Of a stretch of 7,954 nucleotides of DNA, positions 1 to 6,552 are shown piece after piece. The notes beneath the pieces are model-generated. The model saw only the letters and a program-made list of their open reading frames with translations. It had not been told where the DNA came from and did not search any database. Where the stretch lies: NCBI GenBank assembly GCA_012521035.1, contig JAAYND010000080.1:1-7954 (forward strand), given 5' to 3'. This DNA comes from Methanomicrobiales archaeon. Lineage in GTDB: Archaea; Halobacteriota; Methanomicrobia; Methanomicrobiales; Methanoculleaceae. Both the position numbers and the translations under genes were made by a program. The first letter of the stretch is position 1. Each line of letters opens with the position of its first letter.

Positions 1-446
1 ACCGGGAGGCCACCCGGACCGATCCGACGGCGATGGAGTTCCTGACCGTCGATGCCCCCCAGGATGGCGCATACCTGCTTGAGAGGCTGAGAGCGGACGC
101 AAACCCGGCATACGATCGGGTATACCGTCTCCTTACCCGCATGGGTGGGTGCAGCGCCGGGAAGAGGGTGGCAAATATCGATCCCTCCGGGAACATCTAT
201 CCCTGCCAGTTCGCACAGTTTGATGAATTCCTGGCAGGCAACATACGCGATCGGCCATTCAGCTCACTCTGGAACGACCCCGATAACCGGGTGCTTGCGG
301 CGTTTCGGGCAGGTGAGAGCGACCCCGGAAGCCAGTGCGGTGCCTGCGGATGGCAGGAGGTCTGTGATATGGGATGCAGGGTCCGGGCCTACGTCCAGCA
401 CGGCGATCTCGATGGCGGCGACCCGCTCTGCCTCCGGCCGGGGTGA
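1..446 (+). CDS. Radical SAM/SPASM domain protein, C-terminal part (AhbD/NirJ-like), 5' truncated
   Basis: The reading frame is open from the left edge (first full codon at base 3) to a TGA at 444-446, so only the last 147 codons are visible. An internal ATG at 33 is not a convincing start, because the frame continues upstream. The visible part is a SPASM-type auxiliary cluster domain. Numbering from the ATG at 33, there is a GGCSAG motif (Cys40), then NIDPSGNIYPCQF (Cys58), GNIRDRPFSSLW, and a C-terminal cluster Cys102-x2-Cys105-x5-Cys111-x3-Cys115 ending with Cys133. Seven cysteines fit two auxiliary Fe-S clusters. The CSAG/PCQF pattern resembles AhbD/NirJ proteins of alternative haem and haem d1 synthesis and related methanogen proteins. 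SPASM enzymes also include peptide-modifying maturases such as PqqE, and the substrate cannot be told from this fragment. The CxxxCxxC radical SAM motif must lie outside the window. Confidence 0.85.
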   Translation, partial: REATRTDPTAMEFLTVDAPQDGAYLLERLRADANPAYDRVYRLLTRMGGCSAGKRVANIDPSGNIYPCQFAQFDEFLAGNIRDRPFSSLWNDPDNRVLAAFRAGESDPGSQCGACGWQEVCDMGCRVRAYVQHGDLDGGDPLCLRPG

Positions 447-463
447 CCCTCCCGGGGGATAAT

Positions 464-473
464 ACTTAAATAT
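464..473 (+). promoter_or_regulatory. TATA box of the cupredoxin gene
   Basis: An AT-rich block (acttaaatat) sits in a GC-rich gap right after the radical SAM gene. Its centre is about 27 bp before the ATG at 496, which is the usual archaeal TATA-to-start distance. The mRNA would therefore begin at or next to that ATG, with no leader. This supports 496 rather than 484 as the start. Confidence 0.6.
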
Positions 474-495
474 CTGGTGCGGTATGGTCTCCCGC

Positions 496-1059
496 ATGAG
501 GCCCAGTACAATCCTCATTGTGGCGCTCCTCTTCGTGAGCGCCGGAGTTCTGGCCGCAGGGTGCGTCACGCCGGGTGAGAACGTCACTCAACCGACAGCC
601 CCGCCAACCGGGACGCCGATCGTTACAGAGACTACGACTGCGCCGGCCGGGACACCGACCGCCGCAGAGACGACAGCAGCTATCACGGAGACTGCCACAG
701 AGGCAACACCGACCGCTACTACAGAGACGACAGAAACCGCAGCCGGGACTGCGGCCGCATCATCTGCGGCAGTGACCGTTGATCTCTCAGCAAAGAACAT
801 CGCGTTCAACACGAGCACGATCACGGTGCCGGCGGGAGCGGAGGTGACGGTGAACTTCGACAACGAGGACACGGGAGTCCCGCACAACTTCGCGGTCTAC
901 ACCGACTCCTCCGCGAGCCAGAGCATCTTTAAGGGCGACACCATCACCGGCCCGGCGACGACCACCTACACCTTCACAGCACCATCCGACTCCGGCACTT
1001 ACTACTTCCAGTGCGATGTCCACCCCCAGCAGATGACCGGCGATTTTGTCGTGCAGTAA
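496..1059 (+). CDS. Type-1 copper (cupredoxin/plastocyanin-like) lipoprotein
   Basis: A 187-residue exported electron-transfer protein. Residues 1-22 are a signal peptide with a hydrophobic core. It ends in a lipobox (LAAGC) with Cys23 as the probable lipidated residue, so the protein is expected to be anchored on the outer face of the membrane. Residues 24-90 are a Thr/Ala/Pro/Glu-rich flexible linker. Residues 92-187 form the cupredoxin domain. The four type-1 copper ligands are all present: His130 (in VPHNF), then Cys173, His176 and Met180 in FQCDVHPQQM. An in-frame ATG at 484 would add four residues, but the TATA spacing favours 496, giving a leaderless transcript with no Shine-Dalgarno. 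Such domains carry single electrons and often partner dehydrogenases or oxidases. The two PQQ-type dehydrogenase homologues downstream are possible donors (inference). A blue-copper fold with intact ligands is unusual for a strict anaerobe. Confidence 0.9.
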   Translation: MRPSTILIVALLFVSAGVLAAGCVTPGENVTQPTAPPTGTPIVTETTTAPAGTPTAAETTAAITETATEATPTATTETTETAAGTAAASSAAVTVDLSAKNIAFNTSTITVPAGAEVTVNFDNEDTGVPHNFAVYTDSSASQSIFKGDTITGPATTTYTFTAPSDSGTYYFQCDVHPQQMTGDFVVQ

Positions 1060-1072
1060 CCGGCCCAACCCA

Positions 1073-1084
1073 ACCTTTTTCTCT
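1073..1084 (+). terminator. Pyrimidine-rich putative transcription terminator
   Basis: A T run (accttttt, then ctct) starts about 15 bases after the cupredoxin stop codon. Archaeal RNA polymerase can terminate at short T tracts without a hairpin. The tract is short, so this is a modest call. Confidence 0.35.
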
Positions 1085-1348
1085 CCGCCCCGGGGCGATA
1101 GTTGCCGACCCGGCCGATACCTGCTCCCGACCGGCATCCTCGCATCCCGGAGATCGATCACCGTCTGTATCCGGTGATGGCGATCACAGCCCCCGGTAGC
1201 CTGTGCGGGGCATATGCATCCTGGATCTCCCCCCACCGGCGATCGCTATAGTCCCGGTGGTAAGACGATGACGCACCTCGTGGCAGACGAGAGATCCACC
1301 TGGCCGGAAAGACATCCCCGGATCTCGCCGGGGCGATCTATCATAACC
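1085..1348. other. Gene-poor intergenic region with three hairpins
   Basis: No convincing gene is seen on either strand; the open frames here look like GC-driven shadows. Three perfect inverted repeats are present. The first is atcaccg/cggtgat at 1157-1163 and 1172-1178, with an 8-nt loop. The second is ccaccgg/ccggtgg at 1233-1239 and 1254-1260, with the palindrome gcgatcgc inside its loop. The third is ccccgg/ccgggg at 1316-1321 and 1328-1333, about 16 bp before the TATA box of the next transcript. They could be structured RNA, operators or chance pairings in GC-rich DNA. No known riboswitch or RNA gene was recognised. Confidence 0.4.
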
Positions 1349-1356
1349 GTTATATG
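1349..1356 (+). promoter_or_regulatory. TATA box upstream of the first dehydrogenase copy
   Basis: The box gttatatg is centred about 28 bp before an ATG at 1381, so transcription should start at or next to that codon. The downstream dehydrogenase starts only at 1503. The transcript therefore has either a leader of about 120 nt or a leaderless short ORF. The arrangement resembles the promoter of the second copy (tatatgacttctatcccc before its ATG). Confidence 0.55.
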
Positions 1357-1380
1357 GCCTCATGTCATGTCCCGCCCCGC

Positions 1381-1515
1381 ATGACAACAGTTACCTCTGT
1401 CATAGCGTCTCCTCAGATCCTCGCACCCGCCGCGGGTACGGGGCAGACGAGACTGAACGACGTCTCTGGCGATAACGAGACACTGAAATCAGGTGATAGA
1501 AGATGTTACACATGA
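1381..1515 (+). CDS. Possible leaderless 44-residue ORF overlapping the dehydrogenase start; may be a decayed N-terminus
   Basis: The ATG at 1381 lies at the expected transcription start. The frame runs 44 codons to a TGA at 1513-1515, overlapping the next gene's start (1503) by 13 bp in another frame. Residues 1-19 (MTTVTSVIASPQILAPAAG) are only weakly hydrophobic and lack a basic n-region. Residues 20-39 are rich in Gly, Thr, Asn, Asp and Ser, like the linker after the signal peptide in the second copy. It may be a remnant of the first copy's export signal, separated by a frameshift near 1500-1512. Alternatively it could be a short leader peptide coupled to the gene, or not translated at all. 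It matches no family I recognise. Confidence 0.3.
   Translation: MTTVTSVIASPQILAPAAGTGQTRLNDVSGDNETLKSGDRRCYT
1491..1497 (+). promoter_or_regulatory. Shine-Dalgarno for the first dehydrogenase copy
   Basis: The sequence aggtgat matches the methanogen anti-Shine-Dalgarno and lies 5 nt before the ATG at 1503. It decides this start. In the dehydrogenase frame a TGA (1494-1496) and a TAG (1497-1499) lie just upstream, so no in-frame signal peptide is possible. It is the only strong ribosome binding site seen in the window; the other starts look leaderless or lack one. Confidence 0.65.
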
Positions 1516-3023
1516 CCGGTAGCAAAATGGACCTCTCGAACGCCAGATCTCCGCGTGCCGCAACGTTCGAGAATAACAGATCCCTGTCGAACCTGACACC
1601 CGTCCCGGGCTTCAGAGCTGAGATCGGCCTTGAGCTCATCAGCGAGAACTATACAGCGCCCATGATGGTTACCTCGCCGGAAGATGGGACCGGGCGACTC
1701 TTTGCCGTAGATCAGATCGGAGTCGTAAAGATCGTGGATGCAGATGGGACCACGCTCTCCGAACCCTTCATGGATCTCCGGGATAACCTTGTGAAGCTCA
1801 GTCCGAGGTACGATGAACGTGGCCTGCTCTCGATAGCATTCCACCCCGACTACAGGAACAACGGCCGACTTTACGTCTTCTACAGCGCACCCTTAAGGTC
1901 GGAAGCTCCCCGGGGATGGAGCTGCACAAACCACATATCCGAGTTCCGGGTCGATCCGGATAACCCGAACAGGGTGGATATCTCATCTGAGAAGATCCTG
2001 ATGTACATCGACAAACCCTATGAGAACCACAATGGTGGCATTCTCGCTTTCAGTCCTGTCGACGGATATCTCTACATATCCCTCGGGGACGGTGGGAAGG
2101 CAAACGACGTCGGGAACGGGCATACCCCCGGTATCGGGAACTCCCAGGATCTCACGAAGATCTACGGCAAGATCCTCAGGATCGATGTGGACAGCACCAC
2201 CGCCGGGAGCGTGCCGGCCCGGGAGGGTCCGACCGGGAGTGTGAATGTCGACCATCCGGAGAGTCCGCCCGAACCGACATGGACGACGTTCTCCGGCAGC
2301 CTCTACGGCATACCGCCCGACAACCCGTTCGCAAAGGCCCAGCCCGAGCTCCTCGATTCCTATGCCTACGAGACCGTCCCGCCCGAGATATACGCTTACG
2401 GGCTCCGGAACCCCGCTTACATGTCCTTTGACTCCGGTGGCAATAACGCGCTCTTCGTCGGCGAAGCCGGCCAGAACCTCTTTGAGTCGGTGGACATCAT
2501 CGTACGCGGCGGGAACTACGGCTGGAATATCCACGAGGGAACGCACTGTTTTGACCCGGACAAACCACTCCAGCCCCCGGAGACCTGCCGCACGACTGGA
2601 TACCGGGATGAACCCCTGATCGGCCCCATATTTGAGGGTGGCCATGATCTCGGCCTCGTTATCGTCGGCGGCTACCTCTACCGTGGACCTTCCGTCCCCG
2701 AACTCCAGGGCAGGTGCATATTCGGCTACTGGGGCGACAGCCGGCTGGCGGGAAACGGCATCCTCCTCGTCGCCACGCCCCCGGAAGGGTGGCATGAGAG
2801 TGAGCAGCCCGGAACCGCTGCAGACCTGAATGCAGAGAGAAACACCATGTGGAGATCTCAGAAACTGAGGGTCACCGGTCACACCGATGAGTTCCTGGGT
2901 ATGTTTGTGCGCGGATTCGGCGTAGACGCGAACCAGGATATGTACGTGGTGACTAACGATACGGGAGGGCCGGATACATCCACCAGCACCGGCAAGGTCT
3001 GGAAGATTGTGCCGCCTCAATGA
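1503..3023 (+). CDS. PQQ-type sugar dehydrogenase homologue (GSDH family), copy 1, no signal peptide
   Basis: A 506-residue protein of the glucose/sorbosone dehydrogenase family, a six-bladed beta-propeller related to soluble PQQ glucose dehydrogenase, YliI and HHIP. Family motifs appear in order: GLLSIAFHPDY (108-117), ENHNGG (174-179), GYLYISLGDGG (188-198), YGKILRID (221-228), AYGLRNP (298-304), GEAGQNLFESVDII (320-333), GGNYGW (336-341) and VGGYLYRG (388-395). His176 aligns with the catalytic His of soluble glucose dehydrogenase, and Arg302-Asn303 with its PQQ-contacting Arg-Asn pair. The cofactor and substrate are not proven; some family members do not bind PQQ. It is strongly similar to copy 2 over the whole propeller (roughly two thirds identical by eye). 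Similarity begins near DLSN at residue 10, just where copy 2's linker ends. As encoded it has no export signal, which is odd for this family. The start rests on the Shine-Dalgarno at 1491-1497. Confidence 0.88.
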   Translation: MLHMTGSKMDLSNARSPRAATFENNRSLSNLTPVPGFRAEIGLELISENYTAPMMVTSPEDGTGRLFAVDQIGVVKIVDADGTTLSEPFMDLRDNLVKLSPRYDERGLLSIAFHPDYRNNGRLYVFYSAPLRSEAPRGWSCTNHISEFRVDPDNPNRVDISSEKILMYIDKPYENHNGGILAFSPVDGYLYISLGDGGKANDVGNGHTPGIGNSQDLTKIYGKILRIDVDSTTAGSVPAREGPTGSVNVDHPESPPEPTWTTFSGSLYGIPPDNPFAKAQPELLDSYAYETVPPEIYAYGLRNPAYMSFDSGGNNALFVGEAGQNLFESVDIIVRGGNYGWNIHEGTHCFDPDKPLQPPETCRTTGYRDEPLIGPIFEGGHDLGLVIVGGYLYRGPSVPELQGRCIFGYWGDSRLAGNGILLVATPPEGWHESEQPGTAADLNAERNTMWRSQKLRVTGHTDEFLGMFVRGFGVDANQDMYVVTNDTGGPDTSTSTGKVWKIVPPQ

Positions 3024-3199
3024 TCGATAGCATTCTCTCCATGATCGAGGGAAGGGGAGGACAGCCCCATTTTCCCCCCTGATTCGATCAACCCCTGGTC
3101 GGGGGCCGGGGTCATGTTCTGCTACCCCACAGGGGAGAACAGGCTTTCAAGAGCGACGAGAACGGCTGCGTATGTACATGACTCCCGGCATCCCGGAAC
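3024..3199. other. Intergenic region between the dehydrogenase paralogues
   Basis: No gene is seen. It holds a short direct repeat, tgatcga, at 3021-3027 and 3042-3048. A G-rich then C-rich stretch around 3053-3080 (ggggagg ... attttcccccc) could form a terminator-like hairpin for copy 1, and further short G/C inverted repeats lie near 3090-3135. None is strong. Confidence 0.3.
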
Positions 3200-3213
3200 G
3201 TATATAGTATATG
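3200..3213 (+). promoter_or_regulatory. TATA box of the second dehydrogenase copy
   Basis: An AT-rich block, gtatatagtatatg, lies in a GC-rich gap. Depending on which half is used, its centre is about 25-31 bp before the ATG at 3235, giving a leaderless or nearly leaderless mRNA. The upstream in-frame ATG at 3211 lies inside this box and is therefore unlikely to be the start. Confidence 0.6.
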
Positions 3214-3234
3214 ACTTCTATCCCCCCGGCCCGT

Positions 3235-5145
3235 ATGAAACCTCATACACAACGCATGGCCTTCCTTGTGATAGCGGTCTGCATCTGCCTCATCGGAGGC
3301 GTTGCAGCCCAGCAAGGAGGAGCGAGCAACACCAATACGTCGCTGGACGCGACGACACCTGCAGGCGGGGCAGATGCCTCCGACCTCACCAATGAGGGTG
3401 CGGATCAGGCAGTGAAATTCACGAACAACACAACGGTAACGACGTTTGGAAGCGTCTCTGGATTCACTCCAGAGGTGAGCCTGGAGCTTGTAGTGGATAA
3501 CTTCACCACCGCGCCGATGATAGTTGTGGCAGCGCCAGGCGATGACTCCGGCCGGCTCTATGTCGTCGACCAGATCGGCGTGGTGAAGATCCTGGAGGCA
3601 GACGGGTCCGTCGCTGATGAACCGTTCCTGGATCTCCGGGACAATCTCGCGGACCTCGATCCGACCTACGACGAGCGCGGTCTGCTCTCGATAACATTCC
3701 ATCCCGACTTCCAGCAGAACGGCAAGGTCTACGCCTTCTACAGCGCGCCGCTGCGAGAGGGAGCGCCGGATGGCTGGAGCTGCACAAACCACATCTCGGA
3801 GTTCACCGTCGATGAGGACAATCCCGATACGGTGGACCTATCCTCCGAGAAGATCCTGATGTACATCGACAAGTCGTATGAGAACCATAACGGCGGTATT
3901 CTCGCCTTCTCTCCCGTCGATGGGTACCTCTACATATCGGTCGGTGATATCGGGAAAGGGAATGATGTCGGCGATGCCCACAACCCCCTGATCGGCAACG
4001 CCCAGGATCTCACGAAGATCTACGGCAAGATTCTGCGGATCGATGTCAGCGGCGGGAACCAGACTCCCATGGAGAGCCCACCGGTGGTCGACGAGGCTGA
4101 GGTGACCGAGGACTTCCGCGGATACTCCCAGCCGACAAACCCCACGTGGACGACCACCGAGGGTCGGTTCTACAGCGTACCGGAGGACAACCCCTTCGTC
4201 ACCGAGAAGCCGCCCATCCTCGAGACCTATGCCTACGACGAGATTCCACCTGAGATCTACGCCTATGGATTCCGGAATCCGGCCTTCATGTCATTTGACT
4301 CAGGAGGCAAAAACGCCCTCCTCATATCGATGGCTGGCCAGGATCTCTTTGAGTCCGTGCTGGATATCGTAAAAGGTGGGAACTACGGCTGGAACATCCG
4401 TGAAGGCACCCACTGCTTCGACGCGAACAACTCGCTGACGCCCCCGGAGACCTGCAACACGACCGGGTACCAGGGTGAGCCCCTGATAGGCCCCGTCGTC
4501 GAGTACGGGCATGATGTCGGCAACGTGATCGTCGGCGGTGAGATCTACCGTGGCGCAGATCTCCAGGACTTCACCGGGAAGTACGTCTTCGGTTCGTGGA
4601 GCTCGCCTGACAACTACGTGACGCCAAACGGCATACTCTTTGTTGCCACACCCCCGGACGACTGGGAGAGCAGGATACCCTCCACGGCAGAAGATCTCAC
4701 ACCGGAGGAGAATGCCATGTGGACCCTTCAGGAGCTGAAGGTCATCGGCGCTCCTGGCCAGGAAGACGGGCGTCTGAACCAGTTCGTCCGCTCGATCGGC
4801 CGGGACAACGACAACGAGATCTACCTGCTGACGAACACCGTCGGCGGTCCGAACTCATCCACACAGACGGGCAGTCTCTGGAAGTTCGTGCCGGCCACTG
4901 AGACCACCCCGGAGGCCGTGCTGCCCGCTACCACACCAGAACCGGTTGAGGCTGTCACTCCAACGCCGACATCGCCCACGATAGCGCCAGGAGCAGCCGA
5001 CAATCTCACTCCAACGCCGACATCACCTGCTATAACGCCGACCCTGGAGAGGAACCAGACCCGGCAGACCCAGCAGGAGCACGTCACCCTGCATCACCCT
5101 GGTACCGGAATTGATGGTCTCCACCATCCCCCCGGCCACAGGTGA
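3235..5145 (+). CDS. Secreted PQQ-type sugar dehydrogenase homologue (GSDH family), copy 2, with Pro/Thr tail
   Basis: A 636-residue exported paralogue of the upstream gene. Residues 1-26 are a signal peptide (basic start, core AFLVIAVCICLIGGVAA, cut probably near AAQ). Residues 27-70 are an Asn/Thr/Gly/Ala linker with NxT/S sequons. Residues 75-553 are the beta-propeller: GLLSITFHPDF (149-159), ENHNGG with His218 at the catalytic position, GYLYISVGDIG (230-240), YGKILRID (263-270), YGFRNP (344-349), GGNYGW (381-386) and VGGEIYRG (433-440). Residues 554-610 are a Pro/Thr stalk with a repeated TPTPTSP block. The last 20 residues are His-rich (LHHPGTGIDGLHHPPGHR). No C-terminal membrane segment or sorting signal is present, so the protein may be released or held by partners. 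Compared with copy 1, a conserved Glu (E321) is replaced by Met366 and GDGG is GDIG, hinting at altered activity. The start was chosen by TATA spacing and signal-peptide quality. Confidence 0.9.
   Translation: MKPHTQRMAFLVIAVCICLIGGVAAQQGGASNTNTSLDATTPAGGADASDLTNEGADQAVKFTNNTTVTTFGSVSGFTPEVSLELVVDNFTTAPMIVVAAPGDDSGRLYVVDQIGVVKILEADGSVADEPFLDLRDNLADLDPTYDERGLLSITFHPDFQQNGKVYAFYSAPLREGAPDGWSCTNHISEFTVDEDNPDTVDLSSEKILMYIDKSYENHNGGILAFSPVDGYLYISVGDIGKGNDVGDAHNPLIGNAQDLTKIYGKILRIDVSGGNQTPMESPPVVDEAEVTEDFRGYSQPTNPTWTTTEGRFYSVPEDNPFVTEKPPILETYAYDEIPPEIYAYGFRNPAFMSFDSGGKNALLISMAGQDLFESVLDIVKGGNYGWNIREGTHCFDANNSLTPPETCNTTGYQGEPLIGPVVEYGHDVGNVIVGGEIYRGADLQDFTGKYVFGSWSSPDNYVTPNGILFVATPPDDWESRIPSTAEDLTPEENAMWTLQELKVIGAPGQEDGRLNQFVRSIGRDNDNEIYLLTNTVGGPNSSTQTGSLWKFVPATETTPEAVLPATTPEPVEAVTPTPTSPTIAPGAADNLTPTPTSPAITPTLERNQTRQTQQEHVTLHHPGTGIDGLHHPPGHR
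4955..5024 (+). repeat. In-frame direct repeat in the Pro/Thr stalk
   Basis: A perfect 19-nt repeat (tcactccaacgccgacatc) occurs at 4955-4973 and 5006-5024. The 51-nt offset equals 17 codons, and the similarity continues imperfectly for about 15 more bases. It encodes TPTPTSP twice. The in-frame spacing fits stalk growth by short duplication. Confidence 0.8.
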
Positions 5146-5181
5146 TAACCCGATCGGCGCTGGCTGCGGGAGGGGAGATAT

Positions 5182-5208
5182 GGGGGCGAATGCCTCACCC
5201 CCCCTTTC
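5182..5208 (+). terminator. Possible terminator after copy 2
   Basis: A run of five G (5182-5186) can pair with the C run at about 5198-5204, which is followed by ttt and ctc. It lies about 40 bases beyond the stop codon. Several alternative pairings exist because of the G-rich stretch upstream, so this is a weak call. A second T tract (ttttt, 5304-5308) lies further on. Confidence 0.3.
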
Positions 5209-5339
5209 TCGCGCCAACCTGACCAGAAGCGCCCACCCCTGGGGCTAAAGCATTCCCCGGCCTCAACAACGAATCACCCGGGATCGGATACAGGCGGGGG
5301 TAGTTTTTGATGATCTTCCATTGTCCGGGTGTTCGTCAC

Positions 5340-5349
5340 GTATATATGG
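5340..5349 (+). promoter_or_regulatory. Probable TATA box of the ErcA-like gene
   Basis: The block gtatatatgg would place transcription start near 5371, about 40 nt before the ATG at 5413. No Shine-Dalgarno is seen in that leader. A weaker AT-rich block (tgataata, 5371-5378) would put the start near 5401, closer to the ATG. The choice between them is open. Confidence 0.45.
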
Positions 5350-5412
5350 ATATGATTCAATACAGCTGGTTGATAATACCACTCTGGTCCCCGAATGCTG
5401 TTGTGTTGTGCT

Positions 5413-6552
5413 ATGACCCGGAGAGATCTGATCAACCTGAGAAAATTTGTTGCTCCGGAATTTATCTGTGGATACGGAGCACTGCATCTCGCAGGCAGGT
5501 ATGCACGTAACTTCGGGATGCGACAGGTTCTCCTCGTCACCGATCCGGAAGTCCGTGCTGAAGGCTGGACAGAGGCTGTTGCTACGAGCATGACCGGGGC
5601 CGGGGTATCATTCACGGTCTTTGACTCAGTCTCCCCAAACCCCCGCTCCAGTGAGGTGATGGCAGGCGCGGAGATCTATCAGTCTGAGGAATGCGATGGC
5701 ATCGTCGCCGTCGGTGGAGGGAGCCCCATGGACTGCGCCAAGGGGATCGGGATAGCGAGTTCCAACATACGTGATATCTGTACGTTTGAGGGTGTCGACC
5801 GGGTGCGAAAACCGGCACCACCGCTCATATGCATCCCGACGACCGCCGGGAGTTCTGCCGATGTCTCTCAGTTCGCTATCATCATGGACGAGGCAGAGAG
5901 GCGAAAGTTCGCAATCATCAGTAAGATGCTCGTCCCCGACATATCCCTGCTCGACCCCGAGCCCCTGACGACGATGCCCCGGGAGCTGACCGTGGATACC
6001 GGCATGGACGCCCTCTCCCACGCGATCGAGGCCTACGTCTCGACTGGCAGCTCCCCGATGACAGACGTGCATGCCCTTGAGGCGATGAAGCTCACCTCTA
6101 ACGTGCTCCCTGCGGTCATTGAAGACCCCGGAAACCTGGAGCTCCGACATCTCTCCCTCCTCGCCAGCCTCCACGCCGGTCTCGCGTTCTCAAACGCCAG
6201 TCTCGGGGCCGTACACGCGATGGCACACAGTCTCGGGGGGATCTACGATCTTGCGCACGGGCGATGTAATGCGTTGCTCCTCGAACATGTGATCTCGGCC
6301 AACTACGATGCAGCGCCGGAGCGGTACGACCGGATAGGGGCGATCTTTGGATCGGAATCGACCTCCCCGGCGGAGAAGATAGCGGCATTCCGGAGATCCC
6401 TTGGCATCATGGAGACCCTCACTGATCTCGGTGTCCGGGAGGAGATCATCCACACACTCGCCGGGCTGGCATCTACCGACCCCTGTATGGCAACAAACCC
6501 CCGCAGGTTCACCTGCGAAGATATCGAGCGGATTTACGAAGATGCCCTCTAA
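5413..6552 (+). CDS. ercA: ErcA-family iron-containing alcohol dehydrogenase-like protein
   Basis: A 379-residue cytoplasmic protein of the iron-dependent (type III) alcohol dehydrogenase family. Nucleotide-binding GGGSPMD is at 101-107 and IPTTAGSSAD at 141-150. The iron ligand set is complete: Asp199 and His203 (GMDALSHAIEAY), His268 (AVHAMAHSLGG) and His282 (AHGRCN). The opening LRKFVAPEF, the AGRYARNFG and ADVSQFAI stretches, and the ending DPC-x3-NPRR with IYEDAL recall the ErcA subfamily from memory. ErcA is known in Pseudomonas as a regulator in PQQ-dependent ethanol oxidation and is typically encoded beside a PAS histidine kinase. That is the arrangement here, since a PAS protein follows with an 11-bp overlap. 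With all metal ligands intact it may still be an NAD(P)-linked dehydrogenase. An ATG at 5395 would add six residues (MLLCCA) not expected in the family, so 5413 is preferred. The Fe-ADH assignment is firm; the ErcA assignment is likely. Confidence 0.85.
   Translation: MTRRDLINLRKFVAPEFICGYGALHLAGRYARNFGMRQVLLVTDPEVRAEGWTEAVATSMTGAGVSFTVFDSVSPNPRSSEVMAGAEIYQSEECDGIVAVGGGSPMDCAKGIGIASSNIRDICTFEGVDRVRKPAPPLICIPTTAGSSADVSQFAIIMDEAERRKFAIISKMLVPDISLLDPEPLTTMPRELTVDTGMDALSHAIEAYVSTGSSPMTDVHALEAMKLTSNVLPAVIEDPGNLELRHLSLLASLHAGLAFSNASLGAVHAMAHSLGGIYDLAHGRCNALLLEHVISANYDAAPERYDRIGAIFGSESTSPAEKIAAFRRSLGIMETLTDLGVREEIIHTLAGLASTDPCMATNPRRFTCEDIERIYEDAL

Noticed and set aside
787..1236. A 149-codon minus-strand frame covering the cupredoxin domain and part of the intergenic region
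   Set aside because: Most of it is antisense to the cupredoxin domain, and it has an Arg/Gly/Val-rich composition typical of a shadow frame.
1983..3020. A 345-codon open frame on the minus strand
   Set aside because: It lies fully antisense to the first dehydrogenase copy, whose frame carries clear family motifs. Its peptide has no recognisable domain, and long antisense frames are common in GC-rich coding DNA.
3112..3792. A 226-codon open frame on the minus strand
   Set aside because: It is antisense to the promoter, signal peptide and first propeller part of copy 2 and shows no domain or promoter.
6401..6541. N-terminal extension of the PAS protein up to an ATG at 6401
   Set aside because: This part lies within the ercA-like coding region in another frame and has shadow-like composition. 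The ATG at 6542 begins right where family-like sequence starts.
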